This document shows positions 45,479 to 59,540 of a stretch of 64,000 bases of DNA, piece after piece. Each line of letters starts with the position of its first letter. Positions within the stretch are counted from its first letter, which is position 1. The position numbers were made by a program, and so were the translations under genes. Origin of the DNA: Melastoma dodecandrum (lineage: Eukaryota > Streptophyta > Magnoliopsida > Myrtales > Melastomataceae); the NCBI GenBank assembly GCA_029817715.1, contig JARUPY010000534.1, positions 2,234,501-2,298,500 on the forward strand. Reading direction: 5' to 3'. The notes under the pieces were generated by a model, which saw only the letters and a list, made by a program, of their open reading frames with translations, was not told the DNA's origin and made no database searches.

Positions 45479-46349
45479 CTGCAGCTGTTCGTTGCAAGCC
45501 AATTTTGCCTCTTGCAGTAAAGGCATCTGTACCCGTAGTAGATGCTCGAGTAGATTGAATTTAGTCGGCAAAGTGTCTCGATTGACCAGTCGGATAATGC
45601 CAGAACCAGAATGACAGCAAAAGAGGTTGGGTAGATGGTTATATAATTTGTTTGTGCATGGCCAATACTGAATTCCGTCAAGGTTATAAGGCGTATGCAA
45701 GTGTTGCAGCAGAGGATAACTTCCCAACAAAAAAAATGCAGATCCCGCCACTTGATGCCGTAATCATGACGAAGTTACTCGATGTCACATTGAAATCCAA
45801 GTTCGGAAAACGTCTAGCCCGAGCTGAATTACAAGAATCTAACAATGATGCTACGAGTGTTCCAAAATTCCACGCCTATTTTATGGATGGACAAAAAGAA
45901 AGGAAGAAACAATGAATTAGTGACCCCGATTCCTCTATCACCTAATGTACAGAAAGGCACAGCCAGAATAAGGGCAAGAATGAATCCAATGGGTCAATTC
46001 GCAGCCAGTTAGATACAACAGCCGCAACACCAATCAAAGCAATCGCCCAACAATTGTCTCCAGTGGTCGGATGCTCTGCTGTCCTCCTACAAACTCAACA
46101 AAAATGTAGGACAGGAAATACGTAGTCACCCCTCGGATGACGTAGCCTAGCCCTGGGAAGGCGACACCCGGCGCCTCCAGCAAAATTCAGAGGCCCTGAA
46201 ATTCATGAACAGGCCGACCCCTCTGGCTGTACATGAGGGGAGGTAATGTTGATTGATACAGCAGACTGAGGGCAGTTGGCAATGGTTATCCTGTTGGCAG
46301 TAAAATTGCCCAGGTGCATGCTTTCTGAGGCAAACTACATCACTGGTAT
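45479..46349. other. Intergenic, convergent 3' flanks
   Basis: Lies between the plus-strand remnant and the minus-strand O-fucosyltransferase. No gene recognised. Confidence 0.5.
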
Positions 46350-49300
46350 CTACCTAGAATTGTTCGTATTGTTTCTACGGCACATGCAATCTGGGCATGG
46401 GGAGGTATATATTGAGTCGCTGGGTCTTTTCAGCTCAAATCCCTTGGTATCACTGTGACCACGCATGCTATACATTTGCCTCTTGAAATTCTTCCATCTG
46501 TAGAAACATAGACAATGAAGTCACTTCTTGTCAGTCTTCACAAAACTGATAATGACATCAGGTGTGTGTGGTACACACAATAGACTAGCCAAACATCCTT
46601 ATGCAAATTTAGAGCAAGTTGACAACCAGACAATCGCAGTCTCTCTGCTCTCAAATGGAAGAAAAAGGTACTGTATCATGGGGTGTCATAATAGCTGGCT
46701 TCTATTTTGTCATTCACTGAATAATCTAGTTGAGAGCACTACCCTTTAGCACAAGATCAAAGTTTGATCACACTAATTTTTACTCACCCAATGTTGGGAT
46801 TATCGAAAATTAATGCCAACTTCCTTTTGTCTGGCCTGATCATCTTCGAATGTCCACCATACAAATACCGTCTGTGGCCAGTCAGAAAGTGAGGGAAATT
46901 CCCACCTTGTGTTGTAACAAACACTTCACTATGAAGGCAAACCGTGTAGTCTATAGCAGCCATCCTTGATGAATAGTTCTAGAAGCAACGAGATAAATTA
47001 GTCACAAAAGATCCTAATAAGGGAAGGAATAAACAGTACAAAATATCCAACCTTAAATGGGGCTAGTTCCTCCTCTGAAGCCAGTGTCTCTTTTGTTAGC
47101 ACGTAGGGGAACATTTCCAATAATGGAGCCATTGTTCTCTCTGAATCGTATATCTTTCCAGATGCCAAATAAATAGATGTACTTTTGTCAAAGCCCATTC
47201 CCCTAAGCATCAAGCCAACCTAAAAAAATTTAGACTGGAACAAAATGAGCTGCACATATTCCAAATAAGAAATAACAAGGCAGGTTTCTTACTTTAGAAA
47301 ATGCAATACTTCCAATAAATAACTTAAGTTCAACCAAAACACGAGGAAATTACATAATATTGGAAAACTGGTTCAGAGAATTGTTTAGAATGAAGTGGAT
47401 TGATCTTTAGTGAGTTAATTTATTGCAGAAAGAACGAGAAGGATATCATTCAGACAGTGCTAATGATTCTGCATGGGACCAACGCCAGCAGAAATGGCGA
47501 AGCAATTTTTTGGTCATATAATCCAGTAGCAAGAAATAGGCAATAAAAGAATCAGGTGCTCTTAAGTCTTCACCACATCCAGAAACAGTCGAGATAAGAA
47601 CATAAAAAAGTTGGTTTCACAACTAAGCATACAGCAGGAATTTCACAGAACTATGAAATTGTCATATTTCTATCAAACGAGGATCTTGGAGGATGTCATG
47701 ATATTTTTACCTCTAAAGGAGTAAGGGGACATTTCCCGTTTATCCTAATAGATCCAGGACGTATAACGCGACCAGGTTTGGTGAATTTCCCCCTCCAACC
47801 CTTTTCCCTGGCCGCATTCATATCAGTTTTTTCCTGGTCACCTCCATCAAATACACAACAAGAAAATGCAACCATATCCTGCATGATCAAGAAAACGGTA
47901 TAATTCTGAATGAATGAATGAACGAACGAGTAACTTTCAGCTGGCAAGAGTCATTTTCTTAAATCATTGCCGCATATTATGCTTCCAAAACTTCGTGCAT
48001 CAGCAAATCTCACCTCTTCAAAGCGAAGATGTACAGAAACATACTTCCCACCATTTGCAGCACTGTGTTCCTTCATTCTTGAAACCAATGCCTGTCCTAA
48101 ACTCAATATTGGACGATTAAACCTCAAAGCTTCGTAATTTGCTAAGCATCTTAATCTTTGGACTGGCGGAGGAACATCAGGTGATAACCTATTGGCGAAA
48201 GGAGAAATCCTAATTACCCTGTTATTCAAAAACATATTCAGGTTAATGCTTCCAAACCAACATCAGGATATTAACTCTATCAGCAAAATGAGTCTAAAGG
48301 TAGGAAAACAAGTCAGCAATCAAATTTAAAGGAAAAGAAAGAAACGATATCAGTATTGGTCCAAGAAAACCTGCCACCAGTATAGAACTTTATTTGTGTG
48401 TCGCTGTCAACCCTAATTATGATAAGTTAAATACAAATATGAAACCTTTTCCGCTAAAGGGTACATGAAGGGGTTTAATGGGATATTCTTAACTGTTTCG
48501 TTATAAAATCCAACTGCAATTGATGGTTCTGTAGGTAAATCACAACCAACAACATCCGCACTCTCCAATGTTAACTATAAGTTTATGAGAAGGATAATCC
48601 TGATAAGAAACTTGCACTTCGGACAGCAGGCCTTTAGAAGAAACAGATCAAGACAAAAACACATCATCAGAAGATACCAGTATGTCCAGCACTCCCCAAA
48701 CAAGCACGGGAATGGAGGGGGAGATTTCCATATGTATACATAGCCTAATTCTTGCAAATATTTGTGAAAATGAAAATGTGGCCAGATCTTGAGCCTGTAA
48801 CAGGTAGTAGCTCATAAAAAGGAACAATTGCACAGAAGCTTGTACTAATATCCACTAATTCAGAACTCCGTGGACATAAGCACCTGAGCTATTAAAGGTG
48901 ACCTTGTTACGTGTGTATTAGTATTCAAAGTTCATATTACCCAAATACTTTTTGGCTTTTTCAATAGGATTGAAACACATTAAAACAGCAAAGGGGCCAA
49001 CTTCACAACACTACACATGAAAACAAGCAGATAACTAGAAAAAAAAAGTATGCTCAGCAGTCATCTTATACTAACTTTTCTTCGAGGAGTTTTGGCAGGA
49101 CAGCATCTCTGTAATATCTCACAGGGGCCAATGCTTTGACTCTGAAGTTGTATACATTGCTCAAATTATTATCAAATCGTTCCATTATGTATCCAGGAAC
49201 TTTATTGACTACCCGCACATCATTCTCCAAGGCTTTGATAAAGAATTCTTCATCATAAATGTCGCTGAACTTGCTGTCACATAAAATCATCCAGTTGATT

Positions 49301-51266
49301 AGCCTCATATATGCATATTTCTCACTACAGCTAGCTAACTACATTCTGTTGGTAAAGATTGAGCTTTGATAGAATCAACCCATAATATTTACAAATGTTA
49401 GCCAGGAACAAGAAACCAAAATCCAGAAAACTATGAAACAAAAATTTTTCATAAACCATACTAAGCCAAAGGACAAAAAGTTCACCAAAAAATGTGTTTG
49501 ATATACTAGTTATAGTACCCAATGCATCCTAGGTATGGGAAATGAATGTGCATATAAGGAAACCCAAACTATTATGATTAAAGCATCTCCTAGTTGTTGT
49601 GCTATAAGAACGATTAAGGAAACAGGAAGCTTTATGCAAGCAACAATTCCAAACAAATAATAATTTCTTCACCAAAAAATGAAAACACTCTAGCATTATA
49701 AAAGACCAATTAGACAAAATAAAAGTGAAAGAATTCACAAACCTAGGATCTCTCCAAATGCTATGGAAATGGAAGTTAGGAATCACAAGGGTTGCATTAA
49801 GAAAACCTGCTACCGCAACAGCATTGCATATCTACAAAGAAATAGCAATAAATCATATTCCAGAAGTTACTACACGTGCAATAGGAATTCACTTTCAAAT
49901 TCATTCGAAATGTATATGAAGCAGACATCAGTGATGACATAAAGCACAGAAACCAACCGATGTTCTCTGCTGATTTAGGCCACCATTTGCTTCAACGTAC
50001 AGGTAACCATTTGACTCAGGCAATTCTGCAATGTAGAAATAAGACATCATAAGGATAGGATAATGGAAGTATGAAAGGCCCAGTGTTTGATTGAGAAATA
50101 AAATACAGCACAATTTTCTTCCAGAAACCATCACCTGAAGGTGCTAGCTTAAAAATATAAAACCAACCAGACCTTCTATAATACAAGAAAGACGGAAATC
50201 ATGAATACTAGATTCACATTCCATATTTTATCCACTAACTCCTCCAAAGTTTTAGATGAGTGGGTCCAACAGTGCAAAAGGGACAAACGCTTAGAACAAT
50301 GTTCTTGTTTCAAATTCATTCAACGGAGAAAACTCCAAAAATAAATGTCCCCGTCGCTTAGAGACACAAAATTCATAAATCCCAGCGAAAAAAGGTTCAT
50401 CGAATCCCTCAACATCTACACGTGGTCTATCTTAACTGCTGTTGCCTATATAAAAAAGAACTGATTGAAACACCTACTAATAATTAACTGCCATATCAAG
50501 AAAAGTTCAACAAGATTCCTCATAAGCTGCAGCATGACATCGGATCCCTGATCTACTAATGATAAGGTTTACCTCCTGCAGTCCTGTTTGTGCAAGGCAT
50601 CCAGTCCCCTCCCTTGTGAGCGTGCTTCCATATGGTGGATATCTAATTCAAATAGTACAAAGATCTCGTAACTAAGCACAAAGCACCAGATTTAAAAAGA
50701 TGACAGGAAACAATCAAGCCACTGTCTAGCAGAAGGTCGATCAAATCAAGATACGTGAAATATTAATTCATGTCCACCGCAAGCTTTCTTGGCCACGTTG
50801 AAATTGCAAAAGAAACAGAATATTAAGCATCGAAGAAGAGAGAAACATGAATATTGTCGTGATCAGAAGGAAGGGAGGAACGAACCGCATCTGCAGACGA
50901 ATTATCGGCATCCATATCGACTCGGAGCATGTGATAAAGCTGAGGGCTGCGATAGAGAGAGCCAGGAGCGGGGCGATGCTTGATGATAGGGACGACGTCG
51001 AACTTGACGGAGCCCATGTAGAGCAACATGCCAGAGATGTAGAGAAGGGGAGCGAAGAGGAAGACACCCTGACGACGGAGGAGGAGGGAGAGGAGGAGCC
51101 AAGCGAGCCGCTGGGGGAAAGAGCGAGAGGGCTGCTGGGACCGTGAGGGGGAAGAGAAGCGGACGCCGGGGACGGACTTTGGACGGTGACCGTAGCGAGG
51201 GGAGCGGATAGGGGAGGCGGGAGGGGAAGGGGAAGAATTACCGGGGATGCGGATGTGTGGTTGCAT
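46350..51266 (-). CDS. Plant protein O-fucosyltransferase family (GT106-type)
   Basis: Ten exons, every junction in phase: 51266..50886, 50642..50573, 50025..49958, 49831..49743, 49273..49076, 48218..48014, 47878..47711, 47219..47052, 46978..46788, 46497..46350; 561 residues. The N-terminus is Pro/Ser-rich and cytosolic, then one membrane anchor ([20 protein letters not shown]), fitting a type II Golgi enzyme. The catalytic domain shows [38 protein letters not shown], the nucleotide-sugar motif [39 protein letters not shown] and [20 protein letters not shown]. It ends [16 protein letters not shown]. The family transfers sugar from GDP-fucose or related donors; plant members act in wall polysaccharide synthesis or signalling, and the substrate here is unknown. 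An overlapping out-of-frame ORF starts upstream at 51457. Confidence 0.92.
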
Positions 51267-52710
51267 TGGGGAGGGAGCTGGATCTTAGGGGGCGGAGGCG
51301 GAGGAGGATTCTCGGGATGGCGATCAATCGCATAGGAGCAGGGGAGGACGGGCGGTTCAGAATCCTGTCTCCCTCCGCCGCCGTTGGCGTCACCGGGTGG
51401 CGGGGCGGCGGCGGCGACGGCGACGGGAGGTGGTGAAGAGAAGGGAAGGGAGTTCACCGCCGGGGTGTTGGGGGTATCTGTTAAGTTGGTTGCGTGCGCC
51501 GATCAATGTCCGGCGTCCTCTGTAATTTTGCGTTTACCAAAAGAGAAGATTTGCTTTTCGCTGCTACTGCGCTGTTTTCCTTCCATCCTTTCCTTTTAAT
51601 TTCTTTATAAGTGCGCCCACTGCCGGAATCGCGTCTCTCCATTGGATTTTTCTTACCTTTTCCATTTCATCTCCTTTCACTTTATACATATACATTCATA
51701 ATATGTAAGGTAATAAAACAAAATACCCATTCACAACATGACGACCATGCTGTGGTCCCGTTTATTCCGATATATAGCTTAGATTGGGTTAAGTTTAGTC
51801 TACTAATTATCTCATTCTCATACCTCTTTTTTTTAGATTTGTTCTCTGTTCCTTTAAAATTTCTAAGCTTTTTTCTAAAAGAGCGGAAATTGTAATAAAT
51901 TCACTGTTCTTCTCAAACTCTATATTTTAAGTTGCTAACTAAAAACAAAGCTCGTTGACATGACTAATAACTTCGATTCATTCTTCACTATACGGCTGGC
52001 CATACCGAACTTTACCCCAACCCTAATACATCCCTATTTTTTTTGTTGTGGCAGCATCTTTAGAATATTGTATCGACAAAACTTACATCGGAACGTGATG
52101 CTTCGCTAATATGGTTTGATTCGGAGGGAATTTTTTTTTGGCCAAGGTTGCCCAGTGGCAGGACCCACTCATTACAACCAAACTAACACCGAAAGGCCAG
52201 CTTTGATCCCTCATTTTACCATGTTGTCGGGCCACAGGATGTAATAGCAACTAAATTATTCAAAACAAAGACGCCCGAAAAGTGCTCTTGCTTATTATGA
52301 TCCCATGTATCCCTTGAACCAGTTGCAACACCAAGGCCTCTCATGTTCATCCCTGGGCATTGTTTATAATCTATATCCCAAGACAGAGTAAGCTTTGAGT
52401 GGAGAAACCCTCTTTCATACTATTTCGAATGAGTAAAACATACCATTTCAGCAAGAGACACCTAGCTTTGAATTCGCACTATAACAATTATGCTATCGGT
52501 TGGGGGATGAGAATGTACCATATTTACAGGAACTATCCAACCCCCACACTATTCCTTTCTCGTCTTGTTAAGCGTGTGAACCCGAGAGACTATTAGGAGG
52601 TGTGTAATCTGAAAACCCTACTTTCTGTTGCCAGAACTCTGTCGGAGGGAGGTTATTCAATTAGCATGAAACTAGAGGTAGTTGTCGATGATGCCTCTGA
52701 GATCGAGATA
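51267..52710. other. Intergenic (O-fucosyltransferase promoter to UCKC-like 3' end)
   Basis: No gene recognised. AT-rich at 51640-51960. The segment before 52711 is the 3' flank of the UCKC-like pseudogene. Confidence 0.5.
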
Positions 52711-55700
52711 TCATCGACGCTTCCTTTGGTATAAGGAGTAGCCGATGAGGGCTGAAATCAGAAAGGTCCACAGTAACTGCCCATCAAAGCAATGGTGTCG
52801 TAAAAATTACACGTGTTAGACAAGATAAGATGCCCAAAATCACTTCCTAGTAACGAGATGAATGGTAGAAAGGGATCATAATTGTGCCTCTACATACCGT
52901 ATTTATGGCGTGCCAGCGTTCTAGTTTTTGCACGTCTTCAATTATGCCTCTTCTAAAGGAGTCACATCCCTACTATGAGACGTTTCCGAGGATGAGCTAC
53001 TTCCCTATCAGCAGCAGAGGCAAGTATAGGTAAGTCATCAGATAAATGTCCTCCCCCGACACAATTGACTGCTAGCTTAATCAGGAGATAGGAAAACGTC
53101 CTCAGATCAGAGCAGTACAAGGAATATCGTTTTTCATTGGAAAAAAGAATCAAGCTAGAACTAATTGAAGAAAATATACTTTGCATAGAGAAAAAAAACG
53201 TCAAAGACCTTGTATCTCCACTTGATCAAATCAAATCCAGAACGTACTGTGCTGCAAATGATGGAACAGGCAATCCTAATCCAATCAGAACTTTGAAGCA
53301 CGTGGAAAGATATGCCTGATGTACTAAAAATCTAATTCTGAGTCAATAAGTGTGCCTCCCACAATCAGATGAATGCATACTCTACATACTCACCTCAACC
53401 ATCTATTTCATTTAGGAGTTCTGTGCGCTCGATAAACAGGACAAAGCAACTCATACCTGCGACTGAATGAATTCCACAATCTCCTGCAGCTTTGCTGCTT
53501 GACGGGCATGAATTCCATTAGAACTTCTTCCAGCAGCAGCCAGCGGGTAATCTCTCCAGAATTATTTGCAGATAGCTCTAGACACATATGGAGAAGTTAA
53601 AGCCAAGGAGAAACTAAAGTTTGACTTATTTCTTCTATACTCGTTTACACAAGGAGGGACACCTTCGTTGGGTACGAACAATCCAACTTGAGTGCAGAAC
53701 CAGCAGCTGCCACAGCCTCCTTATTAACACCTTTGATTTGTAAATAAGGAGTTGTGACATCTTGTAGATGATCAACTTCAATAAGAATCTGGAAAAACCA
53801 AAGACAATATATATTAGCAGCATGGAGTAGCAAGTCATGCGACTGTGTAACCTGCCAAAGAAAACCACAAGATTTCACAAAAACTAAACGGCGTTATCTT
53901 TATGATAGTTCTGTGTTCCATTCATGTGAATCCTTCAACAAATAGTAGAAATTAAATTGACTAACTATAGGTCATAGGCAAAGCGAGAAGACGTGAATTT
54001 TAACCTTTCCATCTTGGTATATGAAAGCTGACGCCTCAATGTATGCTACAGCATGATACCTAGAAAGGTAAAATATAATACAACGTTGGCGGTAATGTTC
54101 TTAAAATTAATAAACCATCATCAAGGTTGGTGGAGCAACTTTTCTCAGTAGAGATTGATAATTGGTTTGAGAAGGGTGGAAAAAAGATGGAAAAGAGAAG
54201 GAATGAAGAGAAAATTCTAAATTATGTGGGAGAAAACTTCCTCTGTATACCAAAACAAAACAAAGAATGAACGACTTCTCCGAAGGAGCCGAAGGGGTGA
54301 TGAATAATCCCTGTTCTCTTCTCAATCACTTGTACAGAATAATCTCTGTCCTTGCTCAAAAGATTATCCCTTTCTCTAACGCCCATGTTGCATTAAGTAC
54401 ACCATGTTATATATGAAACTTACAATCAACAGAGCCAACTATTTGCAAAAGTTTCACTAAAAATCAACCCCCATGCCATGGTACTAATCGAACTGCTAAG
54501 AGGTCCAAGTGCAACTCAAGCAGATTGTCTGGTAGTTGCTTAAAAAAGTCAATTGAAGCACGTGAACTGATTATACTCAACCATTAGCCTATTAGTTTTG
54601 TACAAAGGAAGAATGGAAGCATATATAATAATTAAGTAAATCTTCCATGTATACAAGCTTACAACTATGTCCATTTGTTAATTCCACATTCCAGTAAAGG
54701 AAATTCCTCTCAGTGGTCGCATTCATTTCATATATTCTAAAAACTAGAAAGTATGAAACAGACCAGTAAATTAAACGACTCTTCTCTTATTTGGTCAAAT
54801 AGTAAATCTAGTAAAAGTTTCGACCCAACAAGCAGCATTCAAATGTTCTCTTTTTATACAACCTACCCGAGGTTCTGAAGGCCTGCGACTGTACTGATGC
54901 CGATATCAAAATCCACTTTTGGTTGAATAATAAAATTTCCTTCCCGAATGGGCTAGAGAAGAATTATTGTCGGAGAAACAGGGGAAAAGGATTTTCTTTA
55001 ATTGGGAACATACAAATATTCTACTGAATGCTTGCGCCAGATGTGCTTGACATTAGAGGAGGCGTACTAAGGCGAGGTACACCTGCAATTGGACATATGA
55101 AAGGCTAAACATATAACAATTTATAGTTTAGCAGCTTCATCACAGCACGGGGAACAATGAGAAGTCTTGAACCTTTCCTCTCAAGAATCATTTCCAGCTA
55201 AGATTTGGTGATCCAAGGACCTGTTATTCCAATCCTAACAGCTTCAGTCCCCACTGCCTATCATTTAAAAAACAAAATAATATTTCATTCATATGGGTTG
55301 AATCCTCATAAAGATCATAATCCCATGGCATCTCATACCACAAGGACCAATGCAAAATGTAAGATAACCAATTCAAATACCAAGACTGGTATTACATCAC
55401 ATAACTGTCAAAAATGAAGAAGTATTAGGTAAAATTCATCCTTCATTGTAAAACTGGCTCATCGGCATCTTATTCTCATAGCTATCAAGTTGTAGAATCC
55501 ACTAAACCTCCTCAAGATTATCCAATGAAGTAAATTTTCTAAATATTTTCTCTTCGGCCCATATTCTTTGAAAGCAACTCGATTGACATTATAAGCTTGA
55601 AATTTTAAAGGACCGCCATAAAAAATATCTTTAAGTGCTTGTCAGAGAACAACTTCCACGTAGCATTTCATCTGTTGCTTTCCAGAAGCGCGTCATCCTA

Positions 55701-58700
55701 TACTTACACACTTTACAAGCAAATACAAGAAGCTCATTCATCATGCTTTCGTCATGCAGCACGAAAAAAGGAAGAAACTGAAACACTCCAACTTCAAATA
55801 AAAGCAGACGCGCACCCAGTTTCCCAGGTGTTTTATTTAAGCGTTTGGAGAAAACCATACCTTCCTGTTTGTGCCCCTCAAAACCAAGAATGTTTCACCA
55901 AGATTATCAATGGTCTCAAGGGACAAGGAGATATTGCCGACAACAATGCAAGTCGATGCCCATTTATAGCTCACAACAACGGTATATCCTAATGCCAGCA
56001 ACCCACCCAGTGTCATCCTTCCAACCTGATTCATCAGGAAAGCCAGAAAATTTTATTAATCCAACCACCAGATTTTAACAGAAAAAGGAAAACAAAAATG
56101 TCAATGACAAAGTATATATCTGGTGAAACAGAAACAGCCAATCATTGACTCCTGTCATCAATTATCAAATGCTAGAGAAAAACAAGAAGACATGAGCATA
56201 CTTCCAGCTGCTAAGCGACCCAATAATCAGATAACTGATAGATGTGCACCCTCAAAACATTCCACATTTATTGTAGAAATACATAATTGATGCAATGACA
56301 CCAATCCTGGATAGTTATAATACATTAATTACTTCTGGCTAGTGAAACTCCTAAATCTAAACTGAATGATTCATTTTTTTTTTAGCCATACTCTGAGTAA
56401 AAATAATGAATGGATAAAACATCCACCTATCAGTAATGCTTGAGGAAGAAGCACATTCATGATTAAGAATGATGGGAAAGTGATTCGAAATAGAGAGGTA
56501 AGAGAGAGGTTATCGTCTCCATAATTTTCCCCCTAATAATACCCTTCTCCAAATAGAAAGAAACCTTACACAAGAAATAAAGAAAGCGATCGAGACAGAC
56601 TGTGATTGCCAGAAAAATACCAAAAGTAGCAAACAATCACATATTTCTTAATTCTCATTCGTCAATAGCAAAATAAAGGCCAACAGAAATTAGTACCCAA
56701 GTAGACAAGGAATCTGTTAATAACCACTCAGAGAAACAAAGAGATACTCTGAAATGGTTCCTCCAAGCGTTCGAAAATAGAAACTTTCTTCGTATAGACT
56801 TTATCACCTCCAGAACCATGCTTAGAAAATTATTTAGGTCCAGTTGATTCACAGATAAAAGTACTAGGGGAATTTCACCGAAAAGGAAGGTGCTAAAAGG
56901 AGGATACTGTAGAGAAAACAGTTAGGTGCCACTTGATCTATGGCTAAAGAACTAAAAGGAGGCAATCTAGATAGCACTACATTCTTTCTCCGGAATAATC
57001 TCTCACCTCAAATTCTGCTGTAGGGCGGATGATGAAGCTCTTGTCACCAATCCGCTAGTCATCCAGAGAAAGATAGTATCTGATACCAGATTGACGTGCT
57101 TTAATCCAATAAGTTATTTTTGCTTCCTCACTTGCCACCAGAGGTCTCAGGTACATCTCAATGAAGCTGCAATAGAGACTATTTTGTGAGTCTTTTCCAT
57201 GAAAAAGCACCTTCATGGTGAATATTAATAGGTCAGGTTGTAGAGATTACTCACTTATCTAGTAGTACTTCATTTCCCTGAAGGACAGGGTTAGAGAGTA
57301 AATCCAGAGGCTGAAACATCAAAACTGGCATTAAGGTACAAATTTTCGTCAAATAAAAACAATCACTCATCACAAAGACAATGAGGGACCAATTCAAAGG
57401 AATTGTATGCCCAGCTTGATCCATTCTTTCAGGTCAACATCTTTGCATTGCAATGGTAAGTTGTAGACATAGACAGACTCCCCCCATCTCTACTAAACAG
57501 GGCATGCTTTGTGCAGTGGGGTGCTTACTAAAACAGCATACAACAAGCACATGAAGAGAGACAAAAAAAGACTACATATAGACAAACCTCACTTCAGCAC
57601 TTTAACTTCTAAATAGCTTCCCTAAACAATGAGACAAAGCTGTTGTTGATTCTGATCTGAAGAATAAAAAAATTACAAAATTTTCAAAACATTTTCCCAA
57701 ATCAGTAAGCTATAGCACAAACTCAGCTTACCTGGGCATGATGTAAATCAGGCTCAATGTGCTTTCTGAACAGAGGAAAGATGCTATCAATCAGGTGGTC
57801 CAGAGAGCAAGAATCCCCAATGTCATATCGAACTTTTGAAAGAAGACTAAAATGAACACAGCCAACCTGATTTTTTGTATTGATAAAACCACTATGAGAA
57901 ACCTCTGTTGCTGCTCTAAAAATACAGAGGAAGTTATGTTAACATAATTACCACGGCAACCCGAATATCTAACAAAGACCTCAACCGCATATGGAGAGCA
58001 TAGGTACCGTCAACTATCACCTTTGGGAAGAAAAAATGATGGATAAGTATTGATCAACTCGCAATAAAAGTGATAAATCGTGATATCCAAGAGTTGTACA
58101 TGTACCACGCCAATAGATGAGCTCTCTACTTTGTTGGACAGGATGCTTCTTTTCTGCTGAAAATCATATACTGGGATTGAGGAATCTCGGCCTTGTGACA
58201 AATCCTGAGGCACGCCATACTTCTCAAAAAAAGAAAGAAAGGCTCGACCATGGCAAAGAAAACAAACTAGAAGCTACAACACAACTGTGGCATTGTTATA
58301 TCCTTTTAAAAACATGAATTCAGATAGTCGCCCAAATGTTTATTAGTAAGGTAATCCGATGAACGAAGAAACTACAGCATGAAAAAAATTTCCATGTCCT
58401 ATTTACTTAGAGAAATCATTTCAGTGAAAAGATGAAATAAGAAACATGGCTAGACATAAAGTGGATAAGGAAGTCTTATTCGAGAAGATTTCAAAAAGTG
58501 TATGCAAATTACACAGAAACAAGAGGCATTAGACTCATTGTACAATCTTGTACAAGGGAGACCGGCAACCTCACCACAAACCTAACACATTTAGGACCGT
58601 GAAGTGCAAACATCATCACAGTGGGAAGCCCCAAACCTCGAGGTTTTGGACCAAGGCATCAAAATCTGTGGCATCCAAGTCGTTGCCCTCCTCAACTCCA

Positions 58701-59179
58701 ACACGGTAGTTCTCCATCGATATAAGAGTGCAGCCAATCACCGACGTCACCTTCTCAGCTAAGCTTCACGGGACAACGCGATCACACAGAGGAGTAAGCA
58801 TCCTACATGGGAGAAAATCCCCCGGCGCCATCCGTTGGGGACACGATCCATTACCAATTACAAAGTACCTGGTCTTTCCAGAACCGCTGGGGCCTCGGAT
58901 GCCGACAGTGACGGGGCACTCTTTCTTCTCCCGCAGTACTTGGATGGACTTGACCAGCAAGTAATAGCCATGGACCAAGGACTGCAACAAGAACCCTCCA
59001 CGGAATCAATCAAATCCAAACGGGAGGAGGCAACAAGAATCCCGGGGGAGGGAACGGGGGGAACTAACGACGTGGAGGGGAAGGGATTGAAGGATGGAGG
59101 AGGAGGAGGAAGAGGGCTGCTGCTGGAAGTACTCCCTTCCGCCTTCTTGGAACAATCGCTGGACAAGATCGTCCTCCAT
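52711..59179 (-). pseudogene. Uridine-cytidine kinase C-like (P-loop kinase plus CYTH modules), decayed
   Basis: Homologous to the plant UCKC-type protein with two kinase-CYTH modules and a C-terminal anchor. Exons: 59179..59069 (MEDDLVQRLFQEGGREYFQQ), 58981..58869 (P-loop GPSGSGKT), 58763..58637, 58204..58106, 58020..57952, 57866..57732, 57656..57588, 57310..57255, 57166..57007 and 56025..55861 (CYTH 1), 55257..55173, about 55082..55023, then 54952..54867, 54060..54003, 53790..53660, 53590..53460 and the last exons with LERWHAINT and LLWTFLISALIGYSLYQ, stop 52713-52711. Lesions: stops at 57611-57609, 57596-57594, 57057-57055 and 55200-55198; frameshifts near 53545 and 52940; Gly-to-Cys changes at conserved sites; and the second kinase module is missing. 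Kinase 1 is open up to the first stop. Later exon borders are approximate. Confidence 0.85.
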
Positions 59180-59540
59180 TTCTCCTCCTCCTCAAATCGT
59201 CTTCGGCGTCCCTTGTTTCTCCCCCTGGTGCCGGAAAAAACACCCACGTAGTATTAGCAGAAGCTGAACCAAGAGTCCACACCTCCACACACACACCAGA
59301 ACACACAAAACACCTCAACTAACAACCGATCCTAGTTTTCACAGTCCGATGCTCCAGGACCGATCGCTCCATCTTCAACCTTCTCCCATTCTTCTCCGCT
59401 AGCTACCTCCTTTTAAGATATTTTCTTGAATAAAAATCCCCTTCTACGGGTTCTTCAATCCCCATATAACCGATTCCCCTCCTGCAGACGTCGTCGCGTG
59501 GCCGTTGCAGCTGTCCCCCAAATTTGCTCCCTCATCTTTA
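59180..59540 (-). mobile_element. UCKC-like 5' flank and original 3' tail of the chromovirus
   Basis: Reading the minus strand across the palindrome's TSD, the chromovirus frame continues from DEG into ANLGDSCNGHATTSAGGESV and IWGLKNP with its original stop at 59444-59446. A purine tract AAAAGGAGG follows near 59405-59415 and could be the PPT. No 3' LTR could be delimited before the UCKC-like start codon, so the retroelement end is truncated or unrecognised. TSD copy CTCATCTTTA is at 59531-59540. Confidence 0.6.

Noticed and set aside
58858..59247. 129-codon minus ORF spanning the first UCKC-like exons
   Set aside because: Its frame reads through intron 1; the homologous frame starts at 59179 and is spliced.
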